A program made the translations under genes and the position numbers. From IMG/VR virus record IMGVR_UViG_3300039043_000084, positions 1-35,794 of that record: a DNA stretch of 35,794 nt. One strand, given 5' to 3'. This document shows, in pieces, positions 1-7,396 of this stretch. The DNA comes from a virus. The notes beneath the pieces are model-generated. The model saw only the letters and a list, made by a program, of their open reading frames with translations. It ran no database searches and was not told the origin of the DNA. Every line of letters starts with the position of its first letter. Position 1 is the first letter of the stretch.

Positions 1-73
1 AACTTGCACTATATGAGGCGTTTTTGCCCCAAATAGACTTATTCTGTTTCTTTTTCATATTCCTTTAATCTTT
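1..73. repeat. Direct terminal repeat, left copy
   Basis: The first 73 bases are identical to bases 35722..35794. Genes run through the join without interruption: the 48-residue gene at 35633..35779 starts in the repeat. The simplest reading is a circular or circularly permuted genome of 35,721 bp whose assembly overlap was not trimmed. A true packaged terminal repeat of only 73 bp is less likely but cannot be excluded from sequence alone. Confidence 0.9.
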
Positions 74-287
74 CAACCTTAATCTTTATGGCCATTGTTT
101 CAGATGTTGTCCTAATCTGCATAATTGCAAAAAACAACTCTCTGCGTGTTAATTCAAGATCATAGCTGTTCAATTCTTCACTGTACTCCAGAAGATCCTC
201 ACATTCATCAGATACCTCATCATTCCACTCATCAATGCCAAACCAGTTTGGTACTTTAACTGCTTTCATCTTCTTTTTCGTCATCGT
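39..287 (-). CDS. Hypothetical acidic phage protein (82 aa)
   Basis: I do not recognise this gene. It is a charged soluble protein beginning MTKKKMKAVKVPNW and ending in a Lys/Glu-rich helix. I place the start at the ATG at 287, behind GAGGTTTACG, rather than at the in-frame GTG at 356, because the upstream stretch is already used in another frame by a convincing zinc-ribbon gene (256..375). Its end overlaps the start of the next leftward gene across the circular join: the ATG at 56..58 is preceded by an AAAGGA ribosome site inside this gene. It belongs to the leftward early operon. The start is moderately certain and the function unknown. Confidence 0.6.
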   Translation of the reverse strand, partial: TMTKKKMKAVKVPNWFGIDEWNDEVSDECEDLLEYSEELNSYDLELTRRELFFAIMQIRTTSETMAIKIKVERLKEYEKETE

Positions 288-375
288 AAACCTCGCAATG
301 CTCCTTACAAGCACCGCATATATACGTTTCAATACTGATCCAAACTGGTGAATCACAACACCTACTCCTCTTCAT
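256..375 (-). CDS. Small zinc-ribbon protein (39 aa)
   Basis: This short gene starts MKRSRCCDSPV, has a CGAC (CxxC) pair near residues 20-23 and a further Cys at 27, and ends in an acidic tail at TAA 256..258. Two Cys pairs in under 40 residues are typical of tiny phage zinc-ribbon proteins. GAGAGGG lies 4 nt upstream of the ATG. The start overlaps the end of the HTH gene 362..655 and its end overlaps the start of 39..287, the tight packing usual in phage early operons. Zinc binding is inferred from the Cys spacing; the cellular role is unknown. Confidence 0.72.
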   Translation of the reverse strand: MKRSRCCDSPVWISIETYICGACKEHCEVYDDEKEDESS

Positions 376-655
376 TTTGCCCTCTCGTATCGCCTTTTAG
401 TCTTGGTACAAATATCCTTCTGTGTGGATTGTAACTTATTTGTATGTATTTGCATGCCTTTAATTTACTAATCCAGTTGGATACAGTTACGTCAGTCACA
501 TCGTACCGCTTGGCGAACCACCCATTGCTCGCAAAACAAAAACCATGTTTATTAGACAAAGCCTTTATTTCTCCGTACAAGAGCCGTGCACCAAGCGGCA
601 GTCTGCCGTCGTACCTTATAACGGCAGGAACTATGATGTAGTAGTTGTTCTTCAA
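362..655 (-). CDS. Helix-turn-helix protein, replication-initiator N-domain type
   Basis: The 97-residue protein starts MKNNYYIIVPAVIRYD and has the pattern LPLGARLLYGEI then WFAKRYDVTDVTVSNWISKL (residues about 45-65), followed by a beta-wing segment. This is the HTH_36-like winged helix found at the N-terminus of phage replication initiators and accessory regulators. It lacks the C-terminal helicase-loader domain of a full lambda-O or DnaD type protein. It lies immediately downstream of the Rad52-like gene in the leftward operon. DNA binding is well supported; whether it acts in replication or transcription is inference. Confidence 0.72.
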   Translation of the reverse strand: MKNNYYIIVPAVIRYDGRLPLGARLLYGEIKALSNKHGFCFASNGWFAKRYDVTDVTVSNWISKLKACKYIQISYNPHRRIFVPRLKGDTRGQNEEE

Positions 656-658
656 CGA

Positions 659-1600
659 TTAGAATGGTAAATCGTCATCATCCAGATCATGCTTTTTGAA
701 CTCGTCAGAAAGATTAGCGGATGATCCTTTACTTTGAGGTATTTCTTCATACTCGTACTTAACCTCACCATTAGGCAACGTTTGCTCTGCAATCCATCGT
801 TCCACATCAAGATTAAATTTACCTGATGGCATGGCCACCAAGTCTTTTATCTTACTTTTAGGAACCCAGTAAGGCTTTGTAGCCTCAAAGTCACCTGTGT
901 CGCCTTTAAAGCTACTTGGTATCAGTAAATATGATTTATCAGATTCTCTTACCTTATGAAGATTTTTAATTCTGACATATTCATTTTCTGGAGGCGTACC
1001 TTGCTTTAAATCAGACTTGGGCTTTACCTCTTGGCCCTCGCCACGATCTTCTGCCTGCTTTGCCAGCTTTTTAATCTTCTCTTGGGCCTCATTTACTTCG
1101 GTAGGAGGCTGGGACTCAGTGACCTGAGAAGATGTAGTTGTGGGCTCACTGCTGTTCTGCTGTGCGGAACTGTCCCAGCCTATAGGTTTCCAATCTCTTT
1201 CGACATAGCCATTTGATAAATCGGCCCAATACTGAGGCATTGAATATAAATCACGACCAATACCATAATGGACTGCGGCTCTTTTAAATGCATCTGATAC
1301 TTGGCCTTTCTCAGCATCTACCTCTGTTTCCATACCACAATCAGCTTTAGTTGTACTGGATCCATCTGGCCATTTAATCATTAGCCTGCAAAACAGGTGA
1401 TTGCCAACAACATCATATTCTGTTGACCAGTTCTCTTTGCCTACAGCCTCATCAAGTCTGTCCATTACAAACCTTGCATCCACATACGCAAGCATACAGG
1501 CCTTTGTATTACTTTTATTTTTAAAACCTACCCTAAAGTTTATACGTTCTTTTGGCGTAGGTGCAGATAGTGCATCTATCACTTCTTTATTTTTTGACAT
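659..1600 (-). CDS. Rad52/Rad22-family single-strand annealing protein with SSB-like tip
   Basis: Residues about 15-130 match the Rad52/22 fold found in phage annealases: INFRVGFKNK, then AYVDARFVMDRLDEAVG, ENWSTEY, and a FKRAAVHYGIGRDLY helix. This core anneals single strands during recombination-dependent replication. A low-complexity Gln/Glu/Lys linker (about 145-205) leads to a second compact segment (about 208-285). The last residues are DLDDDDLPF, closely resembling the acidic tip of bacterial SSB (DDDIPF type). The ribosome site AAAAGGATAAAA precedes the ATG. It lies in the leftward operon with HTH, zinc-ribbon and RuvC-like genes, consistent with DNA recombination. Family assignment is confident; the role of the tip is inferred. 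Confidence 0.88.
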   Translation of the reverse strand: MSKNKEVIDALSAPTPKERINFRVGFKNKSNTKACMLAYVDARFVMDRLDEAVGKENWSTEYDVVGNHLFCRLMIKWPDGSSTTKADCGMETEVDAEKGQVSDAFKRAAVHYGIGRDLYSMPQYWADLSNGYVERDWKPIGWDSSAQQNSSEPTTTSSQVTESQPPTEVNEAQEKIKKLAKQAEDRGEGQEVKPKSDLKQGTPPENEYVRIKNLHKVRESDKSYLLIPSSFKGDTGDFEATKPYWVPKSKIKDLVAMPSGKFNLDVERWIAEQTLPNGEVKYEYEEIPQSKGSSANLSDEFKKHDLDDDDLPF

Positions 1601-1615
1601 TTTTATCCTTTTTAT

Positions 1616-1951
1616 TTAGAAATCCAATAACCTTTGGCCATCATCATCAAGCAACCTTTCCTGTGCATCTTCCAGCTTTTTTATTACGTCAACAATGGCC
1701 GCTACACGGCTTTTGAGATCTGCAACGCTTGCATTTAACTCACTTGCTTTCGTGGCGTAATAAAAACCTTTAGATCCACTTCCTATCGGATGGCAATCAA
1801 GACGTAGTTGCCTGATCGTCTGGCGTACTTCGACATCATTAATATTAAACTGCCGTTGTATTCTTTTACTGGTCATTGGCTTTTGTTCACTGCTATCAAA
1901 TTTTAATAAGTTTAAAACTCGATCTTTGTAATAATCAGCCGTATCAGTCAT
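1616..1951 (-). CDS. Winged-helix protein with C-terminal coiled coil
   Basis: The N-terminal half shows a winged helix: KPMTSKRIQRQFNINDVEVR as the recognition region, then a wing GSGSKGFYYA (about residues 56-66). The C-terminal half, SVADLKSRVAAIVDVIKKLE onward, is a predicted coiled coil, so the protein probably oligomerises. It ends QRLLDF. The ATG overlaps the 3' end of the gene at 1944..2132, indicating translational coupling. It is likely a phage DNA-binding accessory or regulatory protein; there is no catalytic signature. Confidence 0.65.
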   Translation of the reverse strand: MTDTADYYKDRVLNLLKFDSSEQKPMTSKRIQRQFNINDVEVRQTIRQLRLDCHPIGSGSKGFYYATKASELNASVADLKSRVAAIVDVIKKLEDAQERLLDDDGQRLLDF

Positions 1952-2132
1952 CTGATTGTAAATGCTGATCTATATATTCTTGCATAAAGTTTTTTAACAC
2001 TTCATTGCCAGATTTATTATTCAGTTTACAAACAGCTAAAAACTTTGATCTCAGCACTTGATCAAGACCAATAATCTGAAATCTATGATCTTTAACTGTT
2101 GTGCTTGGATCAACTTTATATTGCTTTTTCAT
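1944..2132 (-). CDS. Small protein, possibly ribbon-helix-helix like
   Basis: This 62-residue protein starts MKKQYKVDPSTTVKDHRFQI and has a helical C-terminal part ending DQHLQSDD. The layout of a short strand-forming start followed by two helices is compatible with a ribbon-helix-helix DNA binder, but no diagnostic motif is visible, so I leave the function open. An AGGAACAGT element precedes the ATG. It overlaps the winged-helix gene downstream by 8 bases and follows a small membrane protein in the same operon. Confidence 0.55.
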   Translation of the reverse strand: MKKQYKVDPSTTVKDHRFQIIGLDQVLRSKFLAVCKLNNKSGNEVLKNFMQEYIDQHLQSDD

Positions 2133-2140
2133 ACTGTTCC

Positions 2141-2329
2141 TTATGTTGTTATTATTATTATAATTACGACCAACGTAACGACTATCAAAAGTCTATGATC
2201 GTCACTCATTTCAAACTCTTTTTCTATCAAGCTGTCAAAGAATAAATACAGTAGAGGCAAGCTCACTGCTGTCATTGCCAATGAAATTGAAAAGATCAAG
2301 AAGTTTGCGATAAACTCATATATTTGCAT
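2141..2329 (-). CDS. Small two-helix membrane protein, first gene of leftward operon
   Basis: The 62-residue protein has two strongly hydrophobic segments, residues about 6-29 and 47-60 (ending VVIIIIITT), separated by a charged loop SLIEKEFEMSDDHR. It is likely an inner-membrane protein of unknown role, possibly superinfection exclusion or host takeover. There is no Shine-Dalgarno sequence: the ATG lies only 6 nt after a good -10 (TATTAT), so the transcript may be leaderless. It heads the leftward early operon. Confidence 0.55.
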   Translation of the reverse strand: MQIYEFIANFLIFSISLAMTAVSLPLLYLFFDSLIEKEFEMSDDHRLLIVVTLVVIIIIITT

Positions 2330-2335
2330 GTACCT

Positions 2336-2364
2336 ATAATATTTCTGTTATAATTCTAATGCAA
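2336..2364 (-). promoter_or_regulatory. Leftward sigma70-like promoter of the early operon
   Basis: On the minus strand TTGCAT (2359..2364) is separated by 17 bp from TATTAT (2336..2341). The -35 hexamer is the same TTGCAT used by the five rightward modules. The expected transcription start falls at or next to the ATG at 2329. It is arranged back-to-back with the rightward promoter at 2389. Confidence 0.6.
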
Positions 2365-2388
2365 GTTATATTTCTTATAATTATTTAC

Positions 2389-2430
2389 TTGCATCTAATT
2401 GTTATAAGTGTTAGACTTATAAAGGTTATG
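2389..2430 (+). promoter_or_regulatory. Promoter/leader module copy 1
   Basis: TTGCAT (2389..2394), 17-bp spacer, TAGACT (2412..2417), 10 nt, then GTTATGA with ATG at 2428, exactly 33 nt before the start codon at 2461, and GGAG just before that start. The same arrangement occurs at 23336, 30086, 31669 and 32451. In this copy the upstream ATG frame is closed by TAA TAG. Confidence 0.75.
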
Positions 2431-2460
2431 ATTAAAAAATGCAATTAATAGGAGTTAAAA

Positions 2461-2769
2461 ATGACAAAAACAAAATCAAATAACTGGGAAATACGAGTTG
2501 AAGAAAATGGACACAAAAAAACAGCCAGATGTGGTATTGAAAATACAGTATTTATTACTACTAATGATGGTGCTAACTCTCTGATGATACATTTATGTAA
2601 TGATGGCTCTGCTGATGTTCGTGTACACGCACATAAAGAAAACGACAGTCATGCTGAAATATCTAAATGGACACACAAACTTAAAGCAGAAGATGGCACG
2701 CCTTTTACTACAAAAAGTACAAAAGTTTCTTGCCAAAAAACATCTTTGACTTTAGTTAAGTTTGATTAA
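2461..2769 (+). CDS. Hypothetical protein (102 aa), first gene of rightward cassette
   Basis: I do not recognise this protein. It is a soluble, beta-rich looking 102-residue product starting MTKTKSNNWEIRVEENGH, with alternating hydrophobic and polar residues (VFITTNDGANSLMIHLC) suggesting a small beta-sandwich. A GGAG site lies 7 nt upstream and the conserved promoter/leader module drives it. The next gene begins 11 nt after its stop behind another GGAGCTAAA, so 2461..3908 is probably one transcript. Confidence 0.7.
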   Translation: MTKTKSNNWEIRVEENGHKKTARCGIENTVFITTNDGANSLMIHLCNDGSADVRVHAHKENDSHAEISKWTHKLKAEDGTPFTTKSTKVSCQKTSLTLVKFD

Positions 2770-2780
2770 TAGGAGCTAAA

Positions 2781-3104
2781 ATGTCATACATACAAAAATC
2801 CAAAATAAAAGCCCTCGTAAGGAGCGAGGGCTACAGAATAAGCCCAGAGTCATTTGATGGGATAAATCGAGCCATAGAGGGCCTAATTAAAGGCATGCTG
2901 GGTAAGGTTGAGGCTGATGGCATGAAAACGCTTATGAGCCAACATACAGGCGTTAAAAAGGTATCTAATGGCCAGCCTGCTAATGGATCATCCAGTAGCT
3001 GTAAAAAATGTGCTAACATCAAACCTGAGTTTTTAAAGTTTGCCAGAAACACACAGGGATACTGCCATGATCAAGCGTACAAACTTAGCAAGGAGGTTAA
3101 ATGA
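2781..3104 (+). CDS. Putative histone-fold protein with C-terminal Cys cluster
   Basis: Residues 6-55 read like a minimal bacterial/archaeal histone fold: a short helix SKIKALVRSEG, loop YRISPES, a long helix FDGINRAIEGLIKGMLGKV, then EADGMKTL, which matches the GRKT loop that binds DNA in histones (Arg replaced by Met here). A Ser-rich linker leads to CKKCANIKPEF and a later Cys-His pair, a possible zinc site. If correct it would coat or bend DNA. The resemblance is judged by eye and needs a profile or structure comparison. It overlaps the start of the next gene by 4 bases (ATGA). Confidence 0.5.
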   Translation: MSYIQKSKIKALVRSEGYRISPESFDGINRAIEGLIKGMLGKVEADGMKTLMSQHTGVKKVSNGQPANGSSSSCKKCANIKPEFLKFARNTQGYCHDQAYKLSKEVK

Positions 3105-3610
3105 TGATAGAGGCTTGGCAAAAGATGCGAAAGCTCGACAACCCTAATAGGGTAGAGATAACCAGAGAGACTGTTAAAAGGTCGTATAAGCAGTTTAAAA
3201 AGATCCTGAAGGAGAATGGACACCCTACAAAGGATCTTACCCTTGCAGGTATGAGGAGACAGATGGAGCTATCAAATAAAGAGGATGTGTATGTCAATGA
3301 TCTATATGAGGTTCATGTGGATTATGACTTTGACATACCTCATTTAAGCATCAAGAATAAAGAAAAGTCTACTGACATTCCTTGGCAACATAAACAGTGG
3401 ATTAAAAATGATATTCTTGGTGAAGAGTTTGAGGCCTGTGAGTTGTTTCCTGCTGAGTCACGGCTACTAAATACAGCTAATCAATATCATCTATGGGGAT
3501 TTAAAAAAGGCGTGATGAACTTCGGATGGAACGCAAGACTGGTTACAGATAAAACTCCTACAAGCCCTAATGGTAAAGGGACAGGAAAACAAACTTTACA
3601 AAAAAGATAA
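3101..3610 (+). CDS. DUF7694-type conserved phage protein
   Basis: The C-terminal part contains a pattern familiar from a widespread phage family: HLSIKNKEKSTDIPWQHKQW, then IKNDILGEEFEACELFPAES, then LLNTANQYHLWGF (residues about 80-132). The N-terminal 70 residues are basic and helical. The biochemical function of the family is not established. It is translationally coupled to the upstream histone-like gene through an ATGATG overlap. The tail beyond residue 140 is low-complexity and Lys/Thr-rich. Confidence 0.75.
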   Translation: MMIEAWQKMRKLDNPNRVEITRETVKRSYKQFKKILKENGHPTKDLTLAGMRRQMELSNKEDVYVNDLYEVHVDYDFDIPHLSIKNKEKSTDIPWQHKQWIKNDILGEEFEACELFPAESRLLNTANQYHLWGFKKGVMNFGWNARLVTDKTPTSPNGKGTGKQTLQKR

Positions 3611-3623
3611 GGATAAATAAATA

Positions 3624-3908
3624 ATGGAAAAAATAGATTATGGTACAAGTAGCTTATTGGGAATTGACGATAAGCATTTTAAATCAAAAGAAAAGGCCTT
3701 AAAATATGAAAAATGGTATAAAGATAGAGGGTATTCTGCCTCTTATCGTAAAACATTAGATAAGAGATTGATTAAAAAAGGTTTTGTGCATGCCGTAACT
3801 ATTTTACACTTTGGATATAGGGAATCTCAAATATGTAAAACCTGTAAACAGCACTGGAACAGAAGAGTGTCTATTACGAAAAAAGGAAAAAAAGTTTACT
3901 GGAATTAA
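3624..3908 (+). CDS. Hypothetical basic protein with one CxxC pair (94 aa)
   Basis: I do not recognise this Lys/Tyr-rich protein. It has a single CKTC pair near the C-terminus (residues about 73-76) preceded by YRESQI and followed by QHWNRRVSITKKGKKVYWN, which suggests half of a metal site or a dimeric zinc clasp. It is the last gene of the rightward cassette; the GATAAGGATAAATA upstream contains a weak ribosome site. Its stop is followed within 5 nt by a GTTTAAAC palindrome and a long hairpin. Confidence 0.65.
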   Translation: MEKIDYGTSSLLGIDDKHFKSKEKALKYEKWYKDRGYSASYRKTLDKRLIKKGFVHAVTILHFGYRESQICKTCKQHWNRRVSITKKGKKVYWN

Positions 3909-3928
3909 GACTGTTTAAACGCTCCTAA

Positions 3929-3989
3929 ATCATGCCCTTAGATAGCCAAACAGCAGGAGGGATTTTGCTCGGCTTTCTTTGGGCATGAT
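3929..3989 (+). other. Long nested hairpin between convergent operons
   Basis: ATCATGCCC (3929..3937) pairs perfectly with GGGCATGAT (3981..3989). Inside, AGCC pairs with GGCT and AGCA with TGCT, leaving a loop containing GGAGGGATTT. There is no U-tract, so it is not a classic terminator. It lies between the rightward cassette and the end of the leftward tail genes and could stop or stabilise both transcripts, or be a small RNA. Confidence 0.5.
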
Positions 3990-3992
3990 ATC

Positions 3993-5039
3993 TTACCAAT
4001 GCTCTATAAGATCCATTTTAGTTGACCAGACTTTATGGATCGTATGACTCGAACTGAACGTATCACTATCAACCCTGAATAATCCATAATCCCCATTATC
4101 TGTGCTGTCTTTATTTATACTAAATAAGAATGGATTTCTTTGGCCTAAAACTTTATTGTAAAATGAATTATGTAAGTTTGTTGTATCATAAAATTTAGAA
4201 TTATCTGCGTTGCCCATATCCTCTGGCCAGATATTAGTATCTACAATATGGCTAAATGATAGACTGTGCCTCATTCTTCCATAACGCTGTTTAAACACCT
4301 TTGTATCTTGATCTGGGCCAACTGCTACATGCCAAGGCAATGTGTGATCCCAGACAGGGTTTCCCAGATGTGTGGTATTTGCATACATATTACCACCTAA
4401 TGATCTTTGCACTGTAGTGCCATCATATTCTATGTCTGTACTGAATGATAGATCCATAGATGGAAAATCAAAATATTCGCCAAACATGATACTACCTATT
4501 CTTGGATCCTTTAAGAAGTTTTGACCAGTTCCATTTTCGTCAGTAATCGTAATTCTTAAATACTGATTGTTGCTTTCCTGTGTAGGCCATGTAATTAGTG
4601 TCCACCCATCTTCTGCTGGATCTATTTCCCCAGCACTATCATTAGCCGCCGCATTAACTACTTTAGTATGATTGCCAGTAGTGCTAATTGTTGTTGGCGA
4701 TGCAAAATTTGATGCATCATCAGTCTGTACTACAATCACTGCATCAGCCGATGCAAAATTATGATTCATTATGGCTAAAAAATTACTTTCAGCCAAAGCA
4801 TCTGTTGCGTTGCCTGTGTTGTATTGGATATAAAACGACTGATTTTCTTTTTCAATCCTTGTGACGTTTTGAGGTCGTGCATCAAATATATCTGACTTAC
4901 TACCTTCTTGAAAAGTAACAGCAGTTGATCCGTCATCTTGTAACATTGAAATATCGCTTAATGATCTCCAGCCAGTTGCTAAATCAAAAGTAATAAGGTC
5001 AACGTATGCCCTCGGTTGTGTAAATCTGTTATAGCTCAT
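3993..5039 (-). CDS. Tail tip / baseplate-associated protein (348 aa)
   Basis: This is the last gene of the leftward late region, overlapping the 785-residue tail gene by one base (TAATG junction). The protein is beta-rich and acidic with many Asn, Asp and Thr residues. A segment LITWPTQESNNQYLRITITD resembles a galactose-binding-like (discoidin-type) strand pattern, and the C-terminal part is rich in aromatic residues. Position directly after tape measure and the large tail protein suggests a distal tail component. I cannot assign a named family. Confidence 0.65.
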   Translation of the reverse strand: MSYNRFTQPRAYVDLITFDLATGWRSLSDISMLQDDGSTAVTFQEGSKSDIFDARPQNVTRIEKENQSFYIQYNTGNATDALAESNFLAIMNHNFASADAVIVVQTDDASNFASPTTISTTGNHTKVVNAAANDSAGEIDPAEDGWTLITWPTQESNNQYLRITITDENGTGQNFLKDPRIGSIMFGEYFDFPSMDLSFSTDIEYDGTTVQRSLGGNMYANTTHLGNPVWDHTLPWHVAVGPDQDTKVFKQRYGRMRHSLSFSHIVDTNIWPEDMGNADNSKFYDTTNLHNSFYNKVLGQRNPFLFSINKDSTDNGDYGLFRVDSDTFSSSHTIHKVWSTKMDLIEHW

Positions 5040-7396
5040 TATATTTCCCTTGCTGTTATTCCCATCCTGCCAAGTGTTCTATTTGTAGATGTTATCATCA
5101 TCTTTAACCCATCCCATGTACCAGAGTTATGCCCCATCGGTGTGGGAGGGTACATATTGTTTTCATCAAACTCAATTACGTCACCAACCTCTAAAGCATA
5201 AAACGCAGGATTTACTATGTCGCATGATACGATTAATTTTATTGATCCAAAAATTTTATCATAATATGTATAAAAATCATCATTAGGATTAGACGATGGA
5301 GATGCTGGTATTACAGGCGAGACATAAGCATCCAAATCAACGTTTTTTTTGTTCTCGGCACTCTTTATATTGTATTTAACCCTTGAGGCCGAATTTGAGC
5401 AATTTTGCGTAGTTACATAACCACTACCTGTAGGATGTTTTTCATAGTTTACATCCATTTTAGTTAGTAGTTCAGAAAATCGTGTCATTTTTACACTTAT
5501 CTTAGATATATCTGCTTTGCTTAAAATATTACTGGCGGCAGTTGTTCCATAAGAATCTTTAATGTGAATATATTTATTTGATGTTGGTAAATAAATAAAC
5601 CCACCCTCATACTGTAACTTTTCTAATTCTTTTTCCAAAGACACTGGCTCAAGTTGCCAATACCTTACTTTCCAATCTTTACTGGATTGTAGGTCGCTCC
5701 AGCCATCTGGATCAGCGTTATCAAGGTTTGCAAATCTTGATAATAAATCTCTGTGCACTTCATGTATCTCTGTAATAGGTGAAACAGAATTCCATCCATT
5801 ATCAGGCAATCCATCTGCACCACAGTATAACTTAGTATCCATTGCTATCTTTTTTGCACCTACTGGATCATCTGTTGGATCGTTACTGACCTTTACAAAT
5901 AATCTAACATCAAAAACTCTGCCAGTTACGGCAACACTACCTGTGCCTGAGACATAAGTGCTAACCATATCTATAACTATTTTATCTGGCATTTGACCAT
6001 CGTTTAGACTTGATGTCATATCAATAGCACTACTATTCGCTGTTGAGGTTGTTCCGTTTGATGTACGTTGTACTATTTGATCACTACGCCCAAGCGTACT
6101 GTTTTTAAGTGTCACTGAAAAATTTATTGTACCTGTCACTGTTGTCTGCAAATAACGTCTTACTACAATTTCTAATTCTGATATTTTACCAGATATTTCA
6201 GGGCAATCTAATACAAGGCTATCTGTTGCCGTTCCTGTTGAGCTATTTAAAGTTCGTATCTCTTCAGCATAAGTGGTAGTTTCATTTTGTGAAGGATCAT
6301 CTATTGCATTTGCTGGATTAGTTCCCCAGTTGTTATCTGCATGTACAGCAATAGGTTTAAATTTAAAACCCCTAAATAATCCCCCTTCATTTTTTATTGC
6401 ATTACCACCTGCAAAAACAACAGTGGTGTCATTGTAGCTACTTGATGATGCTGTAGGTGTGACAGGTATAAATGCATCAAGGCTCCTTTCATAAATATGA
6501 GGCCTTGCCTCATTGCCACTTGAACCATCTAAAGCCTTATGTACATATCCAGAAGAAATACCACCTCTACTATATCGAACAGAAGGAAACAGCTCTTTGC
6601 CGTTACAATAATCTTGAGAATTTTGCCTCGATGCGTTTGGAGCATAAGATCCATATACAATAGGTAGATAATTATTTCTGTACCCTGACTTACTTTGTGG
6701 AAAGGATATATAATCCCAAGGCCTATGGGCAGTTAAAGAAAGTTTTATATTCTCTCCATCAGTAGCTATATCAATTAATCTAAATGATCCTAATTGGTGA
6801 AGGTCATCCTGATTTATTTTGCAATGTATTTTTACTTCGTGATTAATGTATTGTCTTGTTCCTCCAAATAATTCTTTTGATACTGGACTGCCCTCATAAT
6901 CAAAATCAGGTATCGTTATATTAACGTTTCCTGTTTTTGCTGTTGAATTAGCAAGATTAATTGACTCCCTGATTGATGGTTTATTTAAAATAACACCTTT
7001 ATAATACAAGGTATTATTAATCACATCAGAAAAGGCCATTGGAAAATAATTATTCCAGTATATCTGAACGTTTACTAAATGAGTTGCTTTTGTAGTTCCT
7101 AACTGTGCACGATTTACAGCTAAAGTGTCAGAATCTGTAATTGCAGTTATTTTTAACACTTCGCTATCAATCTTTATAAAATCACCAACAACAAAGACTG
7201 TAGTATCATCCACATCAATGGATGTTGCGTTAGCATCAGTTATAGCAACTTTAACTTCATTAGCAGAGCCATCTGCTTGCGTTACAGCACTAAAACCACC
7301 ATCGCCATTACCTTGTGCATCTCCATTATAAAAACCAAATTCAAAAAGCCAGTTTTCTGTGATGTTTCCAAGGCCTATGCTGTCGCCGTATGCCAT
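5039..7396 (-). CDS. Large tail tip protein (785 aa)
   Basis: The 785-residue protein lies directly after the tape measure gene (one-base overlap), the usual place for distal tail or tail-associated hub proteins. Residues 40-105 contain a small beta domain (VDDTTVFVVGDFIKIDSEVL) of the type seen in phage tail and fibre proteins. A middle region (about 290-530) is Ser/Thr/Asn-rich. The C-terminal part (about 600-785) has VEVGD-type strands (YALEVGDVIEFDENN) common in tail hub proteins. Tail structural role is confident by context; the exact counterpart is not. Confidence 0.7.
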   Translation of the reverse strand: MAYGDSIGLGNITENWLFEFGFYNGDAQGNGDGGFSAVTQADGSANEVKVAITDANATSIDVDDTTVFVVGDFIKIDSEVLKITAITDSDTLAVNRAQLGTTKATHLVNVQIYWNNYFPMAFSDVINNTLYYKGVILNKPSIRESINLANSTAKTGNVNITIPDFDYEGSPVSKELFGGTRQYINHEVKIHCKINQDDLHQLGSFRLIDIATDGENIKLSLTAHRPWDYISFPQSKSGYRNNYLPIVYGSYAPNASRQNSQDYCNGKELFPSVRYSRGGISSGYVHKALDGSSGNEARPHIYERSLDAFIPVTPTASSSSYNDTTVVFAGGNAIKNEGGLFRGFKFKPIAVHADNNWGTNPANAIDDPSQNETTTYAEEIRTLNSSTGTATDSLVLDCPEISGKISELEIVVRRYLQTTVTGTINFSVTLKNSTLGRSDQIVQRTSNGTTSTANSSAIDMTSSLNDGQMPDKIVIDMVSTYVSGTGSVAVTGRVFDVRLFVKVSNDPTDDPVGAKKIAMDTKLYCGADGLPDNGWNSVSPITEIHEVHRDLLSRFANLDNADPDGWSDLQSSKDWKVRYWQLEPVSLEKELEKLQYEGGFIYLPTSNKYIHIKDSYGTTAASNILSKADISKISVKMTRFSELLTKMDVNYEKHPTGSGYVTTQNCSNSASRVKYNIKSAENKKNVDLDAYVSPVIPASPSSNPNDDFYTYYDKIFGSIKLIVSCDIVNPAFYALEVGDVIEFDENNMYPPTPMGHNSGTWDGLKMMITSTNRTLGRMGITAREI

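Noticed and set aside
39-356. GTG 356 as start of the leftmost gene
   Set aside because: The first 23 residues would lie in DNA better explained by the zinc-ribbon gene at 256..375; ATG 287 has its own weak ribosome site.
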